DNA of 64,000 nucleotides from JAJEFO01 sp965214325 (GCA_965214325.1 CBDCBG010000004.1:62001-126000); one strand, 5' to 3'; shown: positions 9,660 to 18,868, counted from the stretch's first letter. The notes: generated from the letters alone by a model not told the origin. Translations and numbers: made by a program.

Positions 9660-9675
9660 ATTCACAACTGCGAAC
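9660..9675. promoter_or_regulatory. parS: parS-like site 6, degenerate, at the repC stop
   Basis: ATTCACAACTGCGAAC deviates at the first base and in the centre (AAC for AGC). It ends two bases from the repC stop codon. Confidence 0.5.
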
Positions 9676-9677
9676 TT

Positions 9678-10913
9678 TCACGCAGCCTCCCTGCGCATCA
9701 AGGCCATCACCATCGGGCCCGAAGAAAACCGGCCGGCCGCGGCTTTTGCAGTCAACGCCCTCAAGTAGCCGCCCGGGGAACGAATCTCCGTGACACGTTC
9801 AAGCATCGCCGCGATTACGACAGCTGCTTCTGCAGGACCCATGCGCGCTCGCGCTTCTTGCCAGGCAGAAGGCGAAATGCCCATCATCGGAACTACCGTG
9901 TCTGCCGTTTTGACGAGTTCGTGCCAATGCCGGATCGGTTTCTGGTCCGGTGAATAAATCTGGATCTCGTTGCAACAGCCGAGAACGAGGGGCAGGGGGA
10001 TGTTGGGCCATGGAATTCGGTCATCCGGCTCCTGACTGGAGCTCTCGTCTGGCGCGTGAAGGTCAATGTCGGGCTCGAGGTCGCCGCTTCTTTCGTTTTT
10101 CATGACTCTTTTTTCAGAATCAATGGATTGTGTATTTGAATTATGAATATGCCGCTCAAAATGAGCGTCATTGACGCTCAATTCCATTGAATCCGCGGGC
10201 TCGAGAATGTCTCTTGCCTCATCCAGTGCGTCCCGCAAGCCATCTGCGAGGGCAGTCAGCTCCTTGAGGCCGAGCTTGCGGCGCAGGTTGCGTGCGGCCG
10301 ACAGCGCCACCGCAGCGAAACGCTCCCAGACGCTTTCGGCCGGCGAGACGATCGCGCCGTATTCGGCCAGCCCGGCAAGGTCGCGGCGCATGAGGCTCAC
10401 GCTCTCCCGGAGCCGCTTGAGCCGCTCCGCCGCCTGCTTTACGGACTCTGCGGCCTTGCGGAATTCCTCGAAGCGGGCAACGAGCGGCGTGAGGTCGAAC
10501 CCGAAGGCGATCCTGTCCATACCTGAGCCGCGACAGTAGCGCTTGCCGTTCGGACTGTCCCTCCGGATGACGATGCCCGCCCTCACCAGGCGCGCCAGCC
10601 GCCGGCGCAGGGTTGGCTCCGGCATTCCCTGGAGTCGCTCGCAAAGCGACTTGTTCGAGGGATAGACGATTAGGTTTCCGTCCTCGCTCTCGAGGATCTT
10701 CCCCTGGTGATAGCTCAGAAGCGCCTGGAGGATCGCGAGATCGCGGTCCGAGAGATCGTAGACTTCCCTCGCAGCGGTCAGGTGACTAAGCGCCTCGTAC
10801 TTGTTCGGCCGTTCGGCCGGCAGTTCCGTTTCCGCATGTGCCTGGTTGCGCAGCACGGCCGCGTCGACCAGTTTCTTGAACGGAGTGATTGGCCTGTATT
10901 CCATTGGTCTCAT
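9678..10913 (-). CDS. repC: RepC, replication initiator of a repABC replicon
   Basis: A protein of about 411 aa, the usual RepC length. It begins MRPMEYRPITPFKKL, resembling the ITPFGRR-type start of RepC proteins, and contains the winged-helix region typical of the family (LTAAREVYDLSDRDLAILQALLSYH, NKSLCERLQGMPEPTLRRRLARLVRAGIV with SPNGKRY). In other repABC plasmids RepC initiates replication from an origin inside repC itself. It is the last gene of repA-repB-repC and is separated from repB by the usual gap of about 170 bp. The start is ATG 10913 or the adjacent GTG 10916. The C-terminal third is more variable, as usual in this family. No damage seen. Confidence 0.92.
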   Translation of the reverse strand: MRPMEYRPITPFKKLVDAAVLRNQAHAETELPAERPNKYEALSHLTAAREVYDLSDRDLAILQALLSYHQGKILESEDGNLIVYPSNKSLCERLQGMPEPTLRRRLARLVRAGIVIRRDSPNGKRYCRGSGMDRIAFGFDLTPLVARFEEFRKAAESVKQAAERLKRLRESVSLMRRDLAGLAEYGAIVSPAESVWERFAAVALSAARNLRRKLGLKELTALADGLRDALDEARDILEPADSMELSVNDAHFERHIHNSNTQSIDSEKRVMKNERSGDLEPDIDLHAPDESSSQEPDDRIPWPNIPLPLVLGCCNEIQIYSPDQKPIRHWHELVKTADTVVPMMGISPSAWQEARARMGPAEAAVVIAAMLERVTEIRSPGGYLRALTAKAAAGRFSSGPMVMALMRREAA

Positions 10914-10916
10914 CAC

Positions 10917-11080
10917 GACGGCAACAGATTCCTGGCCCGCGAATCAATTTTGACTTGCGAAAGTCGGCTCCGGAGACTAACCTGTAGTTGTCAGACTTAA
11001 GGCGGGTCTCGTGGAGCTACGGTTCTGCGGGCCCCTTTTCTTTGCCTGTGTGCCTCCTTTTTTTGTTGTCCTGCTTGCAC
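10917..11080 (+). ncRNA. repB-repC intergenic region, probable antisense (ctRNA/inc) locus
   Basis: In repABC plasmids the repB-repC gap encodes, on the strand opposite to repC, a small counter-transcribed RNA that represses repC and causes incompatibility. Here the plus strand has a possible promoter (TTGCGA at 10952, 17-bp spacer, TAACCT at 10975) followed by GC-rich sequence ending in GGGCCCC and a T-rich run (11029-11042). Position and features fit, but the hairpins are weak by eye, so the RNA is inferred. Confidence 0.45.
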
Positions 11081-12067
11081 TTACACTTCCGAGCGCCTTT
11101 CCCAGCGCTCGTGAAGTTCCTCCAGGATCGAATCAGCCTCGGCCTCAATCCATCCTGCGAATCCGGTCGCTCCGTCCTCGATGTCGAGCCTTACCCCTTT
11201 CGCGGTCGCACGCACGCTTCCTGCATGCTTGCCTGCAAGCTTGAGCGGCCGGGGCCCAGGGCTGTCTTTCGAGGCCGGCGACCTGGCAGCCGCGCCGGTG
11301 GCACGCCTAAACACGGCCTCGAAGGTCGCAGCGGAAGCTACGTCCGATCGCGCGTCGTGGGCCTTGCGCTTCGCTGCCTTGGCAACCTCCATCAGTTCGT
11401 CCACGGAGACGGAGCCATCGGCGACGCGTGCGGACACCGTCTCCCAACGCGGGCGCCCGATGCCCAGGGCTGGGCCGATCTCACGCGCGAGCGCCACGCC
11501 AACCGTCTCGGCAATCTTCATGGCAGTTGAGACCGTCGACTTTTGCAGGTTCAGAAGCTCGGCCACGTGCGTCTGGTTGCCGAAGCCGCCTTCCACCAGT
11601 TCGCGGGCGAACAAAGCCCGCTCGATGAAGCTCAGGTCGCGACGCGCGGTGTTCTCGGTGACCTGGGCCTGCAGGGCCTCGCCATCGCTGAGGTTGGCGA
11701 TAAGCGCGCGAACCTTTTCGACCTTGTCCGATGCACGCACCGCTTCGAGACGGCGGCGACCATAGATCATGAGGTAGCGTCCGGCCTTTCCGGGGTCGCG
11801 TCTCACGAGAATGGGCACCGTCTGACCGTTGGCCTCGATTGAGGTCCGCAAGTCGGCAATGTCAGCCGGGTCGAGGCGGTCGGCCAGCCTTTCGTCAACG
11901 ACGTCAGCGGGGTCGAGTTCCCACACCTGGTGGCTGTCGACCGCATCCCGGGCCGCGCGAAGGGCAAGATTGCTCCGCATCATGGACGCTGACGGCGCGG
12001 CGAACGCGGCGGCCGGCTTCGAAAGGTTGTCGAGCACGGACTTGCGTGATTGCTTCGTGTTTGTCAT
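11081..12067 (-). CDS. repB: RepB (ParB-family centromere-binding protein)
   Basis: A 328-aa ParB-type protein. It has the ParB N-terminal core (LRTSIEANGQTVPILVRRDPGKAGRY, YGRRRLEAVRA with a GRRR box variant), followed by the helix-turn-helix region (SFIERALFARELVEGGFGNQTHVAELLNLQKSTVSTAMKIAE) that should bind parS, and a C-terminal RepB plasmid-partition domain. ATG 12067 overlaps the repA stop as ATGA, so the two are translationally coupled; an upstream in-frame start at 12079 is less likely. It works with RepA and the six parS-like sites at 7978-9675 to segregate the replicon. Confidence 0.93.
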   Translation of the reverse strand: MTNTKQSRKSVLDNLSKPAAAFAAPSASMMRSNLALRAARDAVDSHQVWELDPADVVDERLADRLDPADIADLRTSIEANGQTVPILVRRDPGKAGRYLMIYGRRRLEAVRASDKVEKVRALIANLSDGEALQAQVTENTARRDLSFIERALFARELVEGGFGNQTHVAELLNLQKSTVSTAMKIAETVGVALAREIGPALGIGRPRWETVSARVADGSVSVDELMEVAKAAKRKAHDARSDVASAATFEAVFRRATGAAARSPASKDSPGPRPLKLAGKHAGSVRATAKGVRLDIEDGATGFAGWIEAEADSILEELHERWERRSEV

Positions 12068-13275
12068 GGGCGGCCCCACGTTTGCTGGATCAACTGCGCG
12101 ATTTCGTCATTGGCGGCATTCAGGCTTTCGATGGCGCGGTCGTAGGTCGCTCGCGTAAACGCGCTGCGCTCGACCTCGTAGAGCGTCTGCTTGGTCAGTC
12201 CGGCATCGGCGATCGCCGTCGATTTCAGCACGGGTGCGTTGAGGACGCTTTCGCCAAACATCGTGCGGAGAAACGCGACGAGGCGGTTCTGGGGGGCGTC
12301 ATGAGGCTCGTAGCGCGTCAGGAGGTACCGCATCCAGTCGTGGCCGAGATCCGCGCCCACTCTCGCGATCTCGTCCATGAGCTCTGCAGTCATTCGCAGG
12401 AATTGGCTCATGGACATTACGTCAAGCATGGACGGGTGGACCGTGACCAGGACGCCGGTCGCAGCTGCAAGCGCGGACATGGTCAGAAAACCGATCTGCG
12501 GCGGGCAGTCCAGGATCGCCACGTCGTACCTGTCGTCGACCTGGGCCAAGGCGTCGCGGATCCGCGTGAAAAAGAGATCCGGATGCCTGTTGAGCATCCA
12601 CCGGGGCGTTTCATGCTCGAAATGCATCAGTTCGAGGTTGCCCGGGATGATGTCAAGATTCGGAATGTAGGTCTTTCGAATCACCGAACTGGTCGGCTTC
12701 GCTCCCTCGTACCAGATCGCGGCGATGAGCGACTGGTTGTCCTCCATGTCGAATTCCGGCTGGATCCCGTGCAGTGCGGTAAGTGAAGCCTGCGGATCCA
12801 GATCCACCGCCAGGACCCGATATCCCAGGAGTGCCAGTCGCTGGGCGAGGTGCGCGGCCGTTGTCGTCTTGCCGGATCCGCCCTTGAAATTCATGACTCC
12901 GATGATCTGGAGGTGGTCTCCTTCGCGGCGCCCGGGCAAGTATTCTCCCGGCCTTTTCGTGTTCGCCTCCAGGTATTGCCGCAGCGTCTGCATGTCCTCC
13001 GCCGAGTAGAGCCGCCGGTTGCCTCGCGTCTGCTCGGGGGCAGGGGTCTTTCCGCGGAGGTGGAGCCTGCGGAGGTAGGAATCCGTGAGACCCAGAAGTG
13101 CGGCCGCCTCGCCGGAAGTGAAATTGCGCATGACTTTCTTGGCGTCAGGAGGGAAAATCTCTTCACGCTGCGAATGCAGCTGGGCCGACAGATGCTCGGA
13201 GTGACGCCGGATGCGATCGTTGAGGCCAATTTGACTGACGGTCTCGTCCATGTCTTGCTCGCTCACCGTAGTCAC
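12064..13275 (-). CDS. repA: RepA (ParA-family partition ATPase)
   Basis: A 403-aa ParA-type ATPase. The N-terminal 100 residues contain a MerR-like helix-turn-helix (FTSGEAAALLGLTDSYLRRL), used by this class for autoregulation. The deviant Walker A box is MNFKGGSGKTTTAAHLAQ (signature lysine in KGGSGKT), Walker A' includes VLAVDLDPQASLT, and DVAILDCPPQIG is Walker B. The start is GTG 13275 or ATG 13251; neither has a strong ribosome-binding site. It heads the repABC operon, drives segregation with RepB and probably represses its own promoter, which should lie in 13276-13400. Confidence 0.95.
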   Translation of the reverse strand: MTTVSEQDMDETVSQIGLNDRIRRHSEHLSAQLHSQREEIFPPDAKKVMRNFTSGEAAALLGLTDSYLRRLHLRGKTPAPEQTRGNRRLYSAEDMQTLRQYLEANTKRPGEYLPGRREGDHLQIIGVMNFKGGSGKTTTAAHLAQRLALLGYRVLAVDLDPQASLTALHGIQPEFDMEDNQSLIAAIWYEGAKPTSSVIRKTYIPNLDIIPGNLELMHFEHETPRWMLNRHPDLFFTRIRDALAQVDDRYDVAILDCPPQIGFLTMSALAAATGVLVTVHPSMLDVMSMSQFLRMTAELMDEIARVGADLGHDWMRYLLTRYEPHDAPQNRLVAFLRTMFGESVLNAPVLKSTAIADAGLTKQTLYEVERSAFTRATYDRAIESLNAANDEIAQLIQQTWGRP

Positions 13276-13637
13276 GGGAAAAGGCGTGTGTCTGGTTATT
13301 TCCGTGACTCATGACGAAAGGAATTGATTCGCGCAAGCGGAATCTACATATAGGGGGTCGCAACAAGCGATGGGCGACTTGTCGAAGTCGTGCCCCGGGC
13401 GCGCAAGCCTGCTTGCCAACTGCCAAATGCGAGTCAGGCGGGGGCGGGACGGTCTGGATCATGACCGGATTCGGCGCGGGAGGGTAGCGGGAAACAAACC
13501 TGTTGACTGATTGACCGGAATTCCAGCGATCGGGCAGCGCAGGGCATGACGCACCGCCACTTCGTCGGACTGCTGATCAGCATGATTGCAGAATTGAAGG
13601 ATTGAAGGGCGCACATCCCGAATGTATTGTCAGATAC
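13276..13637. other. repABC promoter region
   Basis: No gene is seen. The repABC promoter and RepA operator should be in this gap. An AT-rich patch at 13306-13355 is the likeliest promoter location, but I see no clear consensus boxes. Confidence 0.4.
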
Positions 13638-13841
13638 ATGACCAAGCTCGGAAAGACGACAGCACCGCCGCCAGACATGCAGCGCCGTCCGAAGGATTGG
13701 CAAGATCAGATCAAGGCGGCACTGGCGGCTCAGGTAGCGGCCGGCGGCACGCTCTACGGAGTTCGTGCCGACGGCGCCTATATCGCGCGGACCAAGGACG
13801 GTGACCAGGTGCTCCGTGCACCAGACCAGGAACCTGCCTGA
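13638..13841 (+). CDS. Small protein upstream of a zeta-toxin-like gene, candidate antitoxin
   Basis: MTKLGKTTAPPPDMQRRPKDWQDQIKAALAAQ... is 67 aa, with a basic N-terminus and a C-terminal half that repeats an Ala-Gly pattern. It ends 20 bp before the zeta-like kinase frame, the arrangement of a two-gene toxin-antitoxin operon. ATG 13638 was chosen over an upstream in-frame start because the first ten residues look unrelated. I do not recognise the family, so the antitoxin role rests on position. Confidence 0.55.
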   Translation: MTKLGKTTAPPPDMQRRPKDWQDQIKAALAAQVAAGGTLYGVRADGAYIARTKDGDQVLRAPDQEPA

Positions 13842-13861
13842 TTCCACCGAAGCGAGCGGCC

Positions 13862-14428
13862 ATGCCGACCCTCCTCGTCATTTCCGGTCCGAACGGGTGC
13901 GGCAAGTCCACTCTGACGCAGAACACGACCTTGTTCGATGGCATGGGAGTCATCGATCCCGACGAGGTTGCGCGCGGATGACGGCCGATGGAACCGCACC
14001 GGCGACGCGCGAGGCATTGCACAGGCGACAGGCTGCGCTTGACGAGGGCAGGACACATCTCGCGGAGACCACGCTTGCCGGGTCAGGAATTCTTCGTCAC
14101 ATGACGGCCGCGCGGCGGGCAGGCTACCGGGTCGTCCTGCACTATGTGTCGGTCGCGACGCCGAGCCAGGGCCCTCGACCGTATCCGCAGCCGGGTCGCA
14201 TTCGGCGGCCACGATGTCCCGGAAGTGGACGTGCGGCGGCGGTTTGCGCGCTCGCATGCCAATCTTCCGGATGCGATCGCGTGCGCGGACGAGGTCCATC
14301 TCCACGACAACTCCGATCCGGACCGGCCGCACCGGGTGGTGGCGATCTTTCAGGGCGGAACATGGTTGATGGACGCGGCTGTTCCCGACTGGGCCCTCAA
14401 GGCTCTCGCGATCATCGGCGAGGCCTAG
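13862..14428 (+). pseudogene. Zeta-toxin-like P-loop kinase, frameshifted (copy 1)
   Basis: The frame opens with MPTLLVISGPNGCGKSTLTQ, a textbook Walker A of the zeta-toxin/ABC-type-ATPase family, then VIDPDEVARG. The zeta family phosphorylates UDP-GlcNAc or related metabolites. The frame breaks at about 13977 (one base missing compared with copy 2, GCGGATGA against GCGGCATGA) and again at about 14177 (one extra G in CCAGGGCCC), after which the expected C-terminus resumes (ALDRIRSRV, RRFARSHANLPDAIACADEVHLHDNS, WALKALAIIGEA). Two single-base lesions make it inactive unless they are sequencing errors. A related decayed copy lies at 24285-24778. Confidence 0.8.
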
Positions 14429-14600
14429 CAGCGCTCGTGGCTTGATCCGAGTGCTTTAGAGGTTGTCTCTGCCAACCCCGGCCTCCTGCGACGGAATCCA
14501 GGTTGTAGCGCGACGCGGCGGCATGCAGCGGGGTGAAGTCGTCCATCCCTTGCCGCTCAGCGTCCGTATCGCCGACTCCGTCAAATAACTGGCCCTTCAC
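13934..14600 (+). repeat. Direct repeat A1 (zeta gene 3' part plus ankyrin fragment)
   Basis: This stretch is nearly identical to 24285-24957 in the same orientation, about 10.3 kb away. It begins at TTCGATGGCATG inside the zeta gene and ends near the CAAATAACTGGCCC/CGAGTAACCGGCCC boundary. Each copy has its own frameshifts. Confidence 0.9.
14440..14600 (-). pseudogene. Ankyrin-repeat gene fragment (copy 1)
   Basis: On the minus strand the peptide DDFTPLHAAASRYNLDSVAG is an ankyrin-repeat motif (TPLHAAA), within a short open stretch lacking the rest of an ankyrin protein. It is a remnant carried with the zeta-gene duplication. Confidence 0.5.
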
Positions 14601-15437
14601 ACGGGCGATTCAGGACCAATTGGTCCTGGTGCAAGATCATGCCCTCCGGAGATCTGCCCTAGCCTCGGTAGATGAGCACCCCGATCTCTCATAGGACGCG
14701 CGCGCATGCGCGCCAACTGTGGCAAGGTCCTCGCCAATTGCGTCAAACGACGCCATCCGGTGCAGTAGATTGTCGGCGCGGTGATGGACGCCGCGATCGC
14801 CGAAAAATCTGTACGCTCGATCAGGTGCCAGACGGCGAGCGCCAAGCTGCCAGTGGCAAACGAGGAGAGTACCGCAAAGTGTGGGGCAGCAAAATATCGG
14901 ATTTGACGGTGGCAGGGGCTCAAATAAGTACCACTCTGTCAAGCCCTTTTCCTTTCCCCCTTCAAATCCACAGGACCCCCCCCCCGGATCGCGCCATGGA
15001 CGAGGCCCAGGCATTCCTTTCCAGGCAGCAACCGCGCCTGCGTCGCCTTCCCGTGCCTTCACATTGTCCTTCTCCCTGTTGCCGGATCGGCTCGGTGCCA
15101 TTCGGGGATGCTCCAGGCAGAACGTCGCGGTTCCTCGGCGCGCTCAACGGCGCGTCCATGGTCTTATCCGGTTCGTTTGGCCGACTCTTGCCGGCCCCGT
15201 GACAATGATGCCCGAGCATTCCCCCGGACCGAATCTTCCACAAGGGCAACTTCCGGCACGGCTCATGGCATCTGATATGACAGCTGCCCAACACTTTGCG
15301 GTACTCTCGGTCATGGGAGAGTCTCCAATAGCACAATCTACCGCTACCTCGCTCTCAAGCACAGCTGAAAGCATTTTTTGCAACGGCGCCGTCCTCGGTG
15401 CTTAGCGTAGGATTTCGCCCCCTTCCGCAAACGACCC
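14601..15437. other. Region without a recognisable gene
   Basis: Several overlapping frames exist but none has a motif, signal peptide or ribosome-binding site. A C run at 14980-14990 is the only notable feature. Confidence 0.5.
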
Positions 15438-16553
15438 CTATACTGTCTGCCCGGCCGTGTCGCTCGTATGGATGACGCGTGCTCGATCGACGCCGCTGAC
15501 CGGCATCATCACACCCCAAGGATAGGCTGGATGCACTCCTCGCTGATATTGGTAGACGATGATTTCAGGCAAGTTTCGTTTGTCGTAACGCCTCCCGAGG
15601 GTGAAGACGACGCTGTTGGGCGCGGCCAGAACCAGGTGGATCCGTTTGACACCTATACCGCTCAGTTGTTTTCCGATTTCAAAAAACTCCTGGGCGAGCC
15701 GGTTCTGTTTCTTCTGCGACCAGTGTGCATCCGAGGACATATCCTCGAGCGTCACCCTGACGAGCGGCAAGCTGAAGGTTGTCGCGAGATCATCACCCGT
15801 GATCGGGTAGGAACAGGCGAGCGCAACAATCACTTCGGATGCATCAGATATCGTCTCGAGTCCGTTGACCTCAAACCCGATGCCGTCATCGTCGCCTTCG
15901 ATCCTGCGCCAAGATTCTTGCGTGCGATCCCAATCGTAGGTCACGAGACCACCTTCATCATCGAGAAGAACGCCCGTCAGGAATGTGTAGGGAACTGAAG
16001 TGAGCCCGCCGTAGACCGTGGTTAGATCAGCGCGATCGCCATCTTTCTGGTGCTGAAGCACCGATCTGTGGGCCGCCGAGATCTCGTTTAGGGCTCTTTC
16101 CGGCTGAATGACCTGACCATCCAACCTGTTGCGCAAATCGAGCAAGCTCGGGATGATCTTACCTTGGTGATGTTTGGCAACCTCCTCAGCCAACGGCGCG
16201 CCATCATCATCCCGCAACCCACGCGCCTCGATCACGAGGACGCGTTTCTTCGAGCGTAGTCTTGAGTCTCGCACAAAGCGGGCGACAGCCAAGGCCAGCC
16301 CTACGGACACCATGACCGAAGCAACTACAAGAATCCAGAGATCTGCGGTGCTCAACCACTGTTGAGCGTTGATATACCCCACTGGTACAGCACCGAGGGC
16401 GAGCCGCAAAAGCTCGGCTATCAGCGGTACTCCACCAAAGATAGCGATTAACAAGCCGATTCCAGATGTGATCAAGTAACGCTCGATAGCAGACACCCGG
16501 AACCACCAATCCGTCGCTTTCAGCACAAAGTTTTCGATGAGCCGTTTCAGCAT
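15438..16553 (-). CDS. 2TM-SAVED protein, candidate CBASS membrane effector
   Basis: A 371-aa protein. After a short amphipathic start (MLKRLIENFVLKATDWWF) come two transmembrane segments (about residues 25-50, YLITSGIGLLIAIFGGVPL, and 70-95, ADLWILVVASVMVSVGLAL). The C-terminal two thirds resemble a SAVED domain, the cyclic-nucleotide sensor of CBASS effectors: IHLVLAAPNSVVFTLGRRYD, then EIIVYQYQ and YPWGV near the end are the typical C-terminal signature. This architecture corresponds to the Cap14-type effector class, thought to damage the inner membrane when a cyclic oligonucleotide binds. ATG 16553 was chosen because the upstream extension is not protein-like. It lies 2.7 kb from, and opposite to, the CD-NTase gene, so the functional link is inferred. 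Confidence 0.75.
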   Translation of the reverse strand: MLKRLIENFVLKATDWWFRVSAIERYLITSGIGLLIAIFGGVPLIAELLRLALGAVPVGYINAQQWLSTADLWILVVASVMVSVGLALAVARFVRDSRLRSKKRVLVIEARGLRDDDGAPLAEEVAKHHQGKIIPSLLDLRNRLDGQVIQPERALNEISAAHRSVLQHQKDGDRADLTTVYGGLTSVPYTFLTGVLLDDEGGLVTYDWDRTQESWRRIEGDDDGIGFEVNGLETISDASEVIVALACSYPITGDDLATTFSLPLVRVTLEDMSSDAHWSQKKQNRLAQEFFEIGKQLSGIGVKRIHLVLAAPNSVVFTLGRRYDKRNLPEIIVYQYQRGVHPAYPWGVMMPVSGVDRARVIHTSDTAGQTV

Positions 16554-17016
16554 GTCATGATATCTCCCTCTCGATGACGCGTTGTTTGACTCAGGCGACA
16601 TTGATCTTGGCCGGGGCATGGCCGCGGACAAGCAGATGCGCACTGCACTCGAAACGCCAATACCACCTCAACCGGGCTATACCGTCCTGGACACGGCGAT
16701 CAGGAATTTGAGAAAAACGGAAATGTCCGGTTGCGGATGTATCCCGCAACAAATCGAAAACAAATCCGGGAATTTTGTGGCTTGCCTGCAATGGAGAGGA
16801 GCTGGCACACAAGGTGCATTGCTTGAATTAGTGTTCATTGAGATTGGATTGCGGCATCACGAAGGCCGATCTTTTTGTTTCTGGAATTACAGCCAGAAAG
16901 CGGTCAATTTCGAATGTAGAAGTATGTCGTCACGGCTTGCGGTTGTATAGCTTTCCGACGGCCGGACGAACGAAGCCTGGCCGAGATCTGCGTTGGATGA
17001 CTGTCAGCATCGAGAG
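16554..17016. other. Gap between SAVED gene and PIN gene
   Basis: No convincing gene. It should hold the promoter of the minus-strand SAVED gene, but I see no strong consensus boxes. Confidence 0.4.
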
Positions 17017-17547
17017 TTACTCAATCAAGTCTTTGAAGCTGGTTAGTTTGAGCCGAAATCGGTGACGTGTAGCCCATTCCTGCTTGATTCGGTCGGCTTC
17101 CGCGATGTCGAGGAGGCCTTGGCCAATCATCGAGACAACCAAGTCCTGTGTCGCGAGGATGCGAAGAGTAGCGTCGGCACGACGGGCATGTGTGGTGGCA
17201 AGGCGGTCGTCTATCGCGAGGATGTAGCGGCGGTGGACGGCGAGGGCGATGGCGGAGCATTCGCCGGCTCCAAGGCGCCCGGTGGCGAACATGGATCCGA
17301 AGAGCCGAAGCTCCTCGGGCGTAGTGACGCGGGATTCCGCGATGGTTCCGGCTGCAAGTGCGGCGGCGAAATGTTGTTGCTGATCGGGATAGCGGTCCGT
17401 GATTTCCGCGGCGACGTGGTCGGTGGCAAGGAATGCGTGGGAGTGGCCAGCCAGCAGGTCGGTCCGGTCGATGCGCAGAAAATTGATGAGAACGGACGCA
17501 TCCGTGACAATGATCGCCGGCTGGTGTTCTCCCACGACCTGTGTCAT
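17017..17547 (-). CDS. PIN-domain-like protein, candidate RNase toxin
   Basis: A 176-aa protein with PIN-type acidic motifs: IIVTDASVLINFLRID near the N-terminus (first catalytic Asp), a central GRLGAGECSAIALA (conserved E in the GEx3A pattern) and YILAIDDRLATTHAR (Asp pair). PIN toxins cut RNA in a metal-dependent way. Its ATG overlaps the stop of the upstream Xre/ImmA gene (ATGA at 17544-17547), a tightly coupled two-gene operon on the minus strand. Such Xre-ImmA plus PIN pairs are known as toxin-antitoxin-like modules. Confidence 0.75.
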   Translation of the reverse strand: MTQVVGEHQPAIIVTDASVLINFLRIDRTDLLAGHSHAFLATDHVAAEITDRYPDQQQHFAAALAAGTIAESRVTTPEELRLFGSMFATGRLGAGECSAIALAVHRRYILAIDDRLATTHARRADATLRILATQDLVVSMIGQGLLDIAEADRIKQEWATRHRFRLKLTSFKDLIE

Positions 17548-18782
17548 TCGCCTCGAGCCTCTTCGGCAAGGTTGAGCAGCGTGTCGCCGGCAATCCGGAG
17601 AGTCTTGCTCAACTCCAGGACCCGGCCACGGGAAATTTCCTCGCGGCGATAGGCCTCGATGGCGAGATGCGCGATTTCGCTACGGAGTTCTCGGTCCCAA
17701 TAGCGTTGCTTTTCGCGTTCGCCGACGTCGCCGAACATGCTGAGCGCCTTTAGGTATTTGCGGCCGAAGCGCTCCCTGTCGAGGAGCTCGCCACACTCGC
17801 GTTCCGAAATGTATCGAAGGCTCCTCAGTCGATAGACGGCCGCTTGGAAGCTCACACCGAAGTGGTGCGCGAGCAGGGCATTGTCCTTGTAGGTGATGCG
17901 CTGCGAGCGGGCTGGCGCACGCTGTTCGGCTTCAATATGGCCGCCCGTAGCGGCATCGAAGATGGCGTGGTCCTGTCGGCTCGGCAGGCCCTTGTCGAGG
18001 TTCCGCAGTGAAGCACGGATTCCACCTCTCGGCATGAGAAAGGCGGCGGCGAATGCGTTGGCGCGCTTCTCGACCATTTCGGACGAATTGTCGGTGCTGG
18101 AGATGGTGATCTTGCCGTTTCGATCCAGCAGGGCGTGCGCGTATTCGTGCGCGTAGGAAAAGCGCTTCCGTCCTTTTGGATGGAGCGAGTTCACGAGAAT
18201 AGCCAGCCCGATGCTGGGATGTCGCAGGAATAGACCCGACATTCTGTCTGGTAGCGTAACGCCGGACGCCCAGATTCCTTGAGAAGCAATGAGCTCGGAA
18301 ACTTCGGCAATCGGCGCGTTGGCGATTCCAAGTCTGCGGCGCTCCTGTTCGGCCGCCTCTTCTCCCTGGGCAACCGCCTCACCGGACGAGCGGGGGAGCC
18401 GCATCTCGTAGCTGGGCGGACCAGACCGAGATTCGGTGTCCAACAAACGTTCGAGGGCGACGCCTTCGCGGCAAAGGTGCACGCACCGGGCGACCTGCTC
18501 GCGCGTGGCCGGATCGTCCTCTAGTCCCGGCGCCAGCCGGTGCAAGGCGACCAGAACATCCCTGTCCTCGCCCTCGTATCCCTCATGCAGGAGGTCGGCG
18601 ACCGGGTGCAAGTAGAGTTCGGAAAGTCGAATCAGTTCGAGGGTGGATACCGAGCGGCTGCCCGCTTCGAGTTGCGTGACAGCGGTTCGGGGAAGGCTCA
18701 AGGCATTGGCGACGGCTTGCTGGCTGAGGCCGCGCGCCTCGCGCGCCGAGCGCAATCGTCGACCCAGATCTATTGCTTTCAT
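17544..18782 (-). CDS. Xre-type regulator fused to an ImmA/IrrE zinc peptidase
   Basis: A 412-aa protein. The N-terminal helix-turn-helix (about residues 5-55: LGRRLRSAREARGLSQQAVANALSLPRTAVTQLEAG) is of the Xre family; the middle contains the ImmA/IrrE metallopeptidase motif HEYAHALLDR (HExxH), preceded by ILVNSLHPKGRKRFSYAHEYAH. The long C-terminal tail is helical. ATG 18782 is preceded by a clear GGAGG. It probably represses the operon and controls the downstream PIN protein, possibly being inactivated or activated by proteolysis under stress or phage attack. It lies between the SAVED and CD-NTase genes. Confidence 0.88.
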   Translation of the reverse strand: MKAIDLGRRLRSAREARGLSQQAVANALSLPRTAVTQLEAGSRSVSTLELIRLSELYLHPVADLLHEGYEGEDRDVLVALHRLAPGLEDDPATREQVARCVHLCREGVALERLLDTESRSGPPSYEMRLPRSSGEAVAQGEEAAEQERRRLGIANAPIAEVSELIASQGIWASGVTLPDRMSGLFLRHPSIGLAILVNSLHPKGRKRFSYAHEYAHALLDRNGKITISSTDNSSEMVEKRANAFAAAFLMPRGGIRASLRNLDKGLPSRQDHAIFDAATGGHIEAEQRAPARSQRITYKDNALLAHHFGVSFQAAVYRLRSLRYISERECGELLDRERFGRKYLKALSMFGDVGEREKQRYWDRELRSEIAHLAIEAYRREEISRGRVLELSKTLRIAGDTLLNLAEEARGE

Positions 18783-18868
18783 GGCTTTTGTTCCTCCCTC
18801 TTGAAATGCTGCTGCTGCGGCATCGGTCACAGTGTCTAATATCAAACACAAATTGTCAAAATCTTCCA

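Larger units (their letters stand above)
7746..9677. other. Gene-free parS (centromere) region downstream of repC
   Basis: Nearly 2 kb between the small ORF and the end of repC hold no convincing gene; the open frames present are short, overlap on both strands and lack motifs. Instead the region carries six palindromic parS-like sites spread over 1.7 kb, which suggests that its job is partition. Confidence 0.7.

Noticed and set aside
7313..14990. C runs of 8 to 11 bases (7313, 8367, 14980; also 54871 and G run 62450) as phase-variable tracts
   Set aside because: None lies in or directly before a recognisable gene; they may be mutation or sequencing hot spots only.
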